NCBI RefSeq assembly: GCF_042678405.1
Contig: NZ_JBHTLI010000003.1
Coordinates: forward strand, 253,903-317,902
Length of the DNA stretch: 64,000 bases
Direction of reading: 5' to 3'
Origin: Salegentibacter_A chungangensis
Lineage (GTDB): Bacteria > Bacteroidota > Bacteroidia > Flavobacteriales > Flavobacteriaceae
Made by a program: the position numbers and the translations under genes. The notes beneath the pieces were generated by a model. It ran no database searches. It was not told the origin of the DNA and saw nothing but the letters and a program-made list of their open reading frames with translations. This document shows, piece by piece, positions 60,801 through 64,000 of this stretch; the stretch's first letter is position 1; every line of letters begins with the position of its first letter.

Positions 60801-62383
60801 CGCCGTATGTAGGTCTTATTTCGCCGCCACCACACCACGACATCTATTCTATTGAGGATCTCGCGCAACTGATCTTCGATCTTAAAAATGCCAACCGTGA
60901 GGCAAGGATCAATGTGAAACTGGTATCGAAGGTGGGAGTGGGAACTATTGCTGCCGGGGTGGCCAAAGCAAAGGCCGATGTGGTCCTGATCTCCGGATAT
61001 GACGGAGGAACAGGAGCCTCTCCCCTCACCTCCTTAAGACACGCAGGCTTGCCCTGGGAACTTGGGATTGCCGAAGCACAACAAACCCTGCTTCTAAACA
61101 ATCTCAGGAACAGGATCGTGGTGGAATGTGACGGGCAGTTAAAAACAGGAAGAGATGTTGCAATTGCAGCGCTGCTGGGAGCCGAAGAATTCGGGTTTTC
61201 TACCGCACCGCTTGTAGCAACCGGCTGTATTATGATGCGCGCCTGCCATCTGAACACCTGCCCGGTGGGTATTGCCACCCAGGATCCCGAATTGCGTAAG
61301 AATTTCAAGGGAACACCGGAAGACGTGATCAACTTTATGTATTTCGTTGCCCAGGAATTAAGACAGATTATGGCAGATCTCGGTTTCAGAACGCTAAACG
61401 AAATGGTAGGTCAAAGCCAGAAACTTGATATGAACAAGGCTATCGAGCATTATAAGGCCCAAGGAATCGACTTATCGAAGATCCTTTACAAGCCGAAAAT
61501 CGATGAAGATATGCCACTTCATAATACCGAGAAGCAGGATCATAACCTGGAAAATGTTCTGGATTTTGAGATCCTTTCTCAGGCCCACCCGGCCATCTAC
61601 AGAAAAGAACCTATGAGCCTTGAGTTCCCTATTACCAATATTAACAGGACCACGGGGACCATAGTGAGCAATGAGATCTCTAAGATACACGGGGCTAATG
61701 GTCTGCCAGAGCATACTCTGAACCTCAATTTCAAGGGATCTGCAGGACAAAGCTTCGGTGCTTTTGCCACTAAAGGTCTTACGATGAATATTGAAGGAAA
61801 TTCCAACGATTACTTCGGAAAAGGATTAAGCGGCGCTATTCTAAGTGTCAGAAAACCGAAGGTAGCTTCATTCAAATCCAATGAGAATATCATAATCGGT
61901 AATGTGGCGTTATACGGAGCCATTACCGGTGAAGCTTATATTAACGGAATTGGCGGCGAACGTTTCTGCGTAAGAAATTCAGGAGCCAAAGCCGTGATAG
62001 AAGGTATTGGTGACCACGGTTGTGAATATATGACCGGCGGGGTTGCAGTGATCTTAGGAAAAATAGGAAGGAATTTCGCCGCGGGAATGAGCGGGGGAAT
62101 TGCCTATATCTATAACCCTGAAAATAACCTGGACAATAATAATTTCAATATGGAAATGATTGGCCTGGAAAAACCTTCAGATGAAGATCAGGCCGAATTG
62201 AAACAGCTTATTGAAAATCACCTTAAGTATACCGAAAGTGATGTGGCAAAAGAAATCCTTGAAAACTGGGAGGAAAGTTCAGCCAAATTCATCAAGGTGA
62301 TGCCAACCGAATATAAAAAAGCTCTCAAAAAACTGGAAGAAGAGCGATTAGAAAAAGAAAAAGTAGAATTAAAAACAGCATAA
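57860..62383 (+). CDS. gltB: Glutamate synthase large subunit
   Basis: Converts 2-oxoglutarate and glutamine to two glutamates. N-terminal class II glutamine amidotransferase with nucleophile Cys18 (DNCGAGFICN), preceded by a 17-residue propeptide. The central region and FMN-binding synthase domain include GGEDPGRF and SGYDGGTGASPLTSLRHAG, then the 3Fe-4S cysteines in CIMMRACHLNTCPVG. The C-terminal GXGXG repeat region ends it (GLSGAILSVRKP, NVALYGAITGEAY, FAAGMSGG). Full length (1507 aa). gltD starts 3 nt after its stop; likely the main ammonia assimilation route with glutamine synthetase. Confidence 0.97.
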   Translation: MKLKQQGLYSPEFEHDNCGAGFICNLKGKRTNDIIHKAIDILVRLEHRGAVSADGKTGDGAGILIEIPHDFFSKQCEFKLPEFKSYAVGMVFLPRSENQRKICKEIFEEEIKEQALNIIGWREVPVDRSCLGSIASLSEPNIEQIFIGKGDDVSDTEFNAKLFAARKIAEHRIERSELSESEYFYLPSLSTNTIIYKGLLMPQDINTYYRDLNEPEVVTKLALVHQRFSTNTFPTWDLAQPFRYMCHNGEINTLRGNLSRMKAREELFESEIFGEDLKKILPITSEGKSDSASMDMVLELLLQTGRSLPEAIMMMVPEAWEKNPSMSDEKKAFYEYNACIMEPWDGPASIPFTDGNYIGALLDRNGLRPSRYTLTKDGYVVMSSETGVIDIQPENVELHGRLEPGRMFLVDMNEGRIVGDEEVKSKIVSRLPYRKWLDENLLPLSDVPYTGNKTPVEKIDFNTRQKLFGYTLEDISTIITPMATQGKEAIGSMGADIPLAVLSHKPQLLFNYFKQLFAQVTNPPLDGIREEIVTDISLSVGEDNNLFDIIPEQCKKLRIQNPVISNEDLDKIKYIDYPGFKAKSVSILYEAAKGLNGLETRLDEIIDEITAAVDDGCNVIILSDRNVNPELAPIPSLLACSFVHHMVKKHNRRSSFGIVIESAEPREPHHFALLFGYGASAINPYMVNEIIYELVESEEIDIKDPEKAVKNFNTAIGKGIVKIMNKIGISTLHSYRGAQIFEVLGLNQKFVDKYFTNTPTRIEGIGLYEIEKEVQKRYKEAFHEKATDTDLELPIGGDYRWRRKGERHMFNPASVAKLQQAVKQNNYNSYEEYSKLINDQSKNLMTLRGMFKFKDLNPIPVEEVEPWTEIVKRFKTGAMSFGSISKEAHENLAIAMNRMKGKSNSGEGGEDPGRFHKNPDGTWKNSAIKQVASGRFGVSINYLSNAQEIQIKMAQGAKPGEGGQLPGAKVNPDIAKTRNSTPYVGLISPPPHHDIYSIEDLAQLIFDLKNANREARINVKLVSKVGVGTIAAGVAKAKADVVLISGYDGGTGASPLTSLRHAGLPWELGIAEAQQTLLLNNLRNRIVVECDGQLKTGRDVAIAALLGAEEFGFSTAPLVATGCIMMRACHLNTCPVGIATQDPELRKNFKGTPEDVINFMYFVAQELRQIMADLGFRTLNEMVGQSQKLDMNKAIEHYKAQGIDLSKILYKPKIDEDMPLHNTEKQDHNLENVLDFEILSQAHPAIYRKEPMSLEFPITNINRTTGTIVSNEISKIHGANGLPEHTLNLNFKGSAGQSFGAFATKGLTMNIEGNSNDYFGKGLSGAILSVRKPKVASFKSNENIIIGNVALYGAITGEAYINGIGGERFCVRNSGAKAVIEGIGDHGCEYMTGGVAVILGKIGRNFAAGMSGGIAYIYNPENNLDNNNFNMEMIGLEKPSDEDQAELKQLIENHLKYTESDVAKEILENWEESSAKFIKVMPTEYKKALKKLEEERLEKEKVELKTA

Positions 62384-62386
62384 GAA

Positions 62387-63847
62387 ATGGGGAAGTTAAG
62401 AGGATTTATGGAATATGACAGGACCGTTGAAGAGAAGGATGCTGTAGAAGAACGTGTCAAAAACTACAAGGAATTCACTAAAGAACTGGATGTTGATATA
62501 CTGCAAAAACAGGGCGGTCGATGTATGGACTGCGGAATTCCTTTTTGCCATAGTGGTTGCCCTTTAGGCAATTTAATACCGGATTTTAATGATGCGGTCT
62601 ATAAAAATGACTGGGAAAAAGCTTTGCGAATTTTACACGCTACCAATAATTTCCCGGAATTCACCGGAAGGCTATGCCCTGCTCCCTGTGAATCAGCCTG
62701 CGTGTTGGGAATCATTGATCCGCCTGTAGCCATTGAACTTATAGAAAAGTACATCGTAGAACGCGGATTCAAGGAAGGCTGGATAAAGCCGGAACCTCCT
62801 AAAAAGCGTACAGGTAAAAAAGTGGCTGTGGTAGGATCGGGGCCTGCCGGTCTTGCAGCAGCTCAACAGCTTAACCGTGCCGGTCACGAAGTCACAGTCT
62901 TTGAAAGAGATAAAAAAGTTGGTGGACTACTTAGATATGGTATCCCGGATTTTAAAATGGAGAAACAGGTGATCGACCGCCGCGTGAAAATTATGGAAGA
63001 AGAAGGAATTAAATTTAAGACCGAGGTGCATGTTGGGGAAAACTACAGCGCTGAGAAATTAAAAGAGTTTGATTCCATAGTCTTATGTGGAGGCGCAACT
63101 GCGAGGAGGAAACTGCCAATTGATGGAGCTGACGCTAAAGGCGTTGTCCAGGCGATGGACTTTCTGAAAAGAAACAATGAAGTGGTCGACGGTCTCGAAG
63201 ATCCGGTTGAAGAACTACACGCCAAAGGCAAAAATGTGATCGTAATTGGTGGTGGGGATACCGGCTCAGACTGTGTTGGTACGTCCAACAGGCACGGAGC
63301 AAAGTCTGTGACCAATTTTGAGATTATGCCAATGCCCCCTGAACACCGAAGCAATGAAAATCCCTGGCCTTACTGGCCATTTACCCTAAAGACCAGTTCT
63401 TCTCACGAGGAAGGGGTAAACCGAAATTGGAGCATCTCTACAAAAGAATTTGTAAAAGACAAGCACGGAAATTTAAAAGCCCTTAAAACGGTGGAAATTG
63501 AATGGGTTAAAGAAGAAGGCAAGAGACCTCAGTTAAAAGAAGTCCCTGATTCAGAAAAAGAATGGCCCTGTGAGCTTGCTTTGCTCGCTTTGGGATTCAC
63601 GGGCCCTGAAAAAACTTTAAGCCAGCAGCTGGGCTTAGAATTAGATACAAGGACCAATATAAAAGCCGGAAACGATTACCAGACCAATATCCCAAATATT
63701 TTCACTGCCGGTGATATGAGAAGAGGTCAGTCGCTTATTGTCTGGGCCATTTCTGAAGGCAGGGAAGCTGCCTATCACGTAGACAAATATCTTATGGGAG
63801 AATCTATACTTCCGCGAAAAGGAGAAGGAGACCTTCCCGCAGCTTAA
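62387..63847 (+). CDS. gltD: Glutamate synthase small subunit
   Basis: NAD(P)H-dependent flavoprotein that feeds electrons to GltB. The two N-terminal 4Fe-4S cysteine clusters are in CMDCGIPFCHSGCPLGN and CPAPCESAC, then an FAD motif VAVVGSGPAGLAAAQQL and an NADPH site VIVIGGGDTGSDC. 486 aa. Starts 3 nt after gltB and is followed by a strong terminator. Confidence 0.97.
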   Translation: MGKLRGFMEYDRTVEEKDAVEERVKNYKEFTKELDVDILQKQGGRCMDCGIPFCHSGCPLGNLIPDFNDAVYKNDWEKALRILHATNNFPEFTGRLCPAPCESACVLGIIDPPVAIELIEKYIVERGFKEGWIKPEPPKKRTGKKVAVVGSGPAGLAAAQQLNRAGHEVTVFERDKKVGGLLRYGIPDFKMEKQVIDRRVKIMEEEGIKFKTEVHVGENYSAEKLKEFDSIVLCGGATARRKLPIDGADAKGVVQAMDFLKRNNEVVDGLEDPVEELHAKGKNVIVIGGGDTGSDCVGTSNRHGAKSVTNFEIMPMPPEHRSNENPWPYWPFTLKTSSSHEEGVNRNWSISTKEFVKDKHGNLKALKTVEIEWVKEEGKRPQLKEVPDSEKEWPCELALLALGFTGPEKTLSQQLGLELDTRTNIKAGNDYQTNIPNIFTAGDMRRGQSLIVWAISEGREAAYHVDKYLMGESILPRKGEGDLPAA

Positions 63848-63876
63848 ATAAAGGTACTGACTTATAAACAACCAAG

Positions 63877-63906
63877 AAAGGCTTAGCGTATGGCTAAGCC
63901 TTTTTT
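63877..63906 (+). terminator. Terminator of gltB-gltD
   Basis: 11-bp stem AAAGGCTTAGC / GCTAAGCCTTT with a short GTATG loop and six Ts, 29 nt after the gltD stop. Confidence 0.9.
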
Positions 63907-63956
63907 ATTAGGTGTTTTTGTCGACTTTGTAAAGATCCTTTTTTGGGACAGGGGTA

Positions 63957-63992
63957 TAAAAAAACCCCTCCAGGATAACCTGAAGGGGTTTC
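63957..63992 (-). terminator. Terminator for a minus-strand gene beyond the window
   Basis: Stem AAACCCCTCCAGG with its complement (one mismatch) and ATAA loop. On the minus strand it runs into seven Ts, so it likely ends a convergent gene to the right of the window. Confidence 0.75.
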
Positions 63993-64000
63993 AAAAACAA

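Noticed and set aside
1..64000. CRISPR arrays, insertion sequences, prophage or restriction genes
   Set aside because: No spaced direct repeats, transposases, integrases or phage proteins were recognised on either strand.

Overview
The window is chromosomal DNA from a member of the Bacteroidota, almost certainly a marine-type Flavobacteriaceae (a Gramella/Zunongwangia/Salegentibacter-like genome is my best guess, not established). Evidence: GldJ and PorV (gliding / type IX secretion), a CHU_C-type adhesin with a PorP/SprF partner, a PafA-type phosphatase, Bacteroidota promoters of the TTTG-N19-TAnnTTTG kind, little Shine-Dalgarno signal, and a mostly housekeeping gene set. I see no phage, insertion sequence, CRISPR array or other clear mobile element.

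Layout. 1-6 kb: end of an unknown gene, rlmB, a rhomboid protease, rarA, then a minus-strand envelope cassette (lipoprotein, DUF5723 barrel, acidic exported protein). 6-11 kb: minus-strand yjjG-like nucleotidase, degenerate deacetylase-like protein, radC, mpl and a TPR protein. 11-18.6 kb: the most distinctive locus, a 1556-aa repeat adhesin, a PorP/SprF protein and a TPR/propeller/OmpA protein, closed by a terminator. 18.7-23.3 kb: DUF4136 lipoprotein, obgE, adk, hpt, and divergent purK-purE. 23.5-27.3 kb: M3 peptidase, ECF sigma factor with a small zinc-type anti-sigma candidate, UbiA-like membrane protein. 27.5-38.8 kb: gcvP, a KAS III-like enzyme with a glycosyltransferase, pafA-like phosphatase, mlaE-mlaF, DUF389 protein, mannose-1-phosphate guanylyltransferase, SprT-like protein. 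38.8-43.8 kb: SDR, M28 peptidase, pdhC, pdhA, cdd. 43.9-48.5 kb: porV, a 427-bp gap, gldJ and murF. 48.5-49.6 kb: three tRNA-Val genes and a 5'(3')-nucleotidase. 49.7-56.4 kb: a duplicated-domain exported protein, folC-tonB-exbD-exbB (transcribed exbB to folC), a Glu/Leu dehydrogenase and anmK. 56.5-63.9 kb: acyl-CoA dehydrogenase and gltB-gltD.

How the genes fit together. Cell-surface biology is the recurrent theme: PorV and GldJ belong to the type IX secretion and gliding machinery, which should export the repeat adhesin through its C-terminal sorting domain, with the SprF-like barrel as its likely partner. mpl, murF and anmK serve peptidoglycan synthesis or recycling; mlaEF, ExbBD-TonB and the rhomboid act in envelope transport and proteolysis. 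Nitrogen and one-carbon metabolism is represented by gltBD, the amino-acid dehydrogenase, gcvP and folC; purine metabolism by purE, purK, hpt and adk.

The points most worth following up are: the alternating A/B repeat adhesin that is nearly devoid of lysine over about 1500 residues; the absence of porU between porV and gldJ; a perfect 13-bp-arm palindrome over the radC promoter; promoters so close to the start codon that the transcripts look leaderless; the divergent hpt/purK control region with two dyads; and two conserved-looking enzymes that seem to lack their usual catalytic residues.
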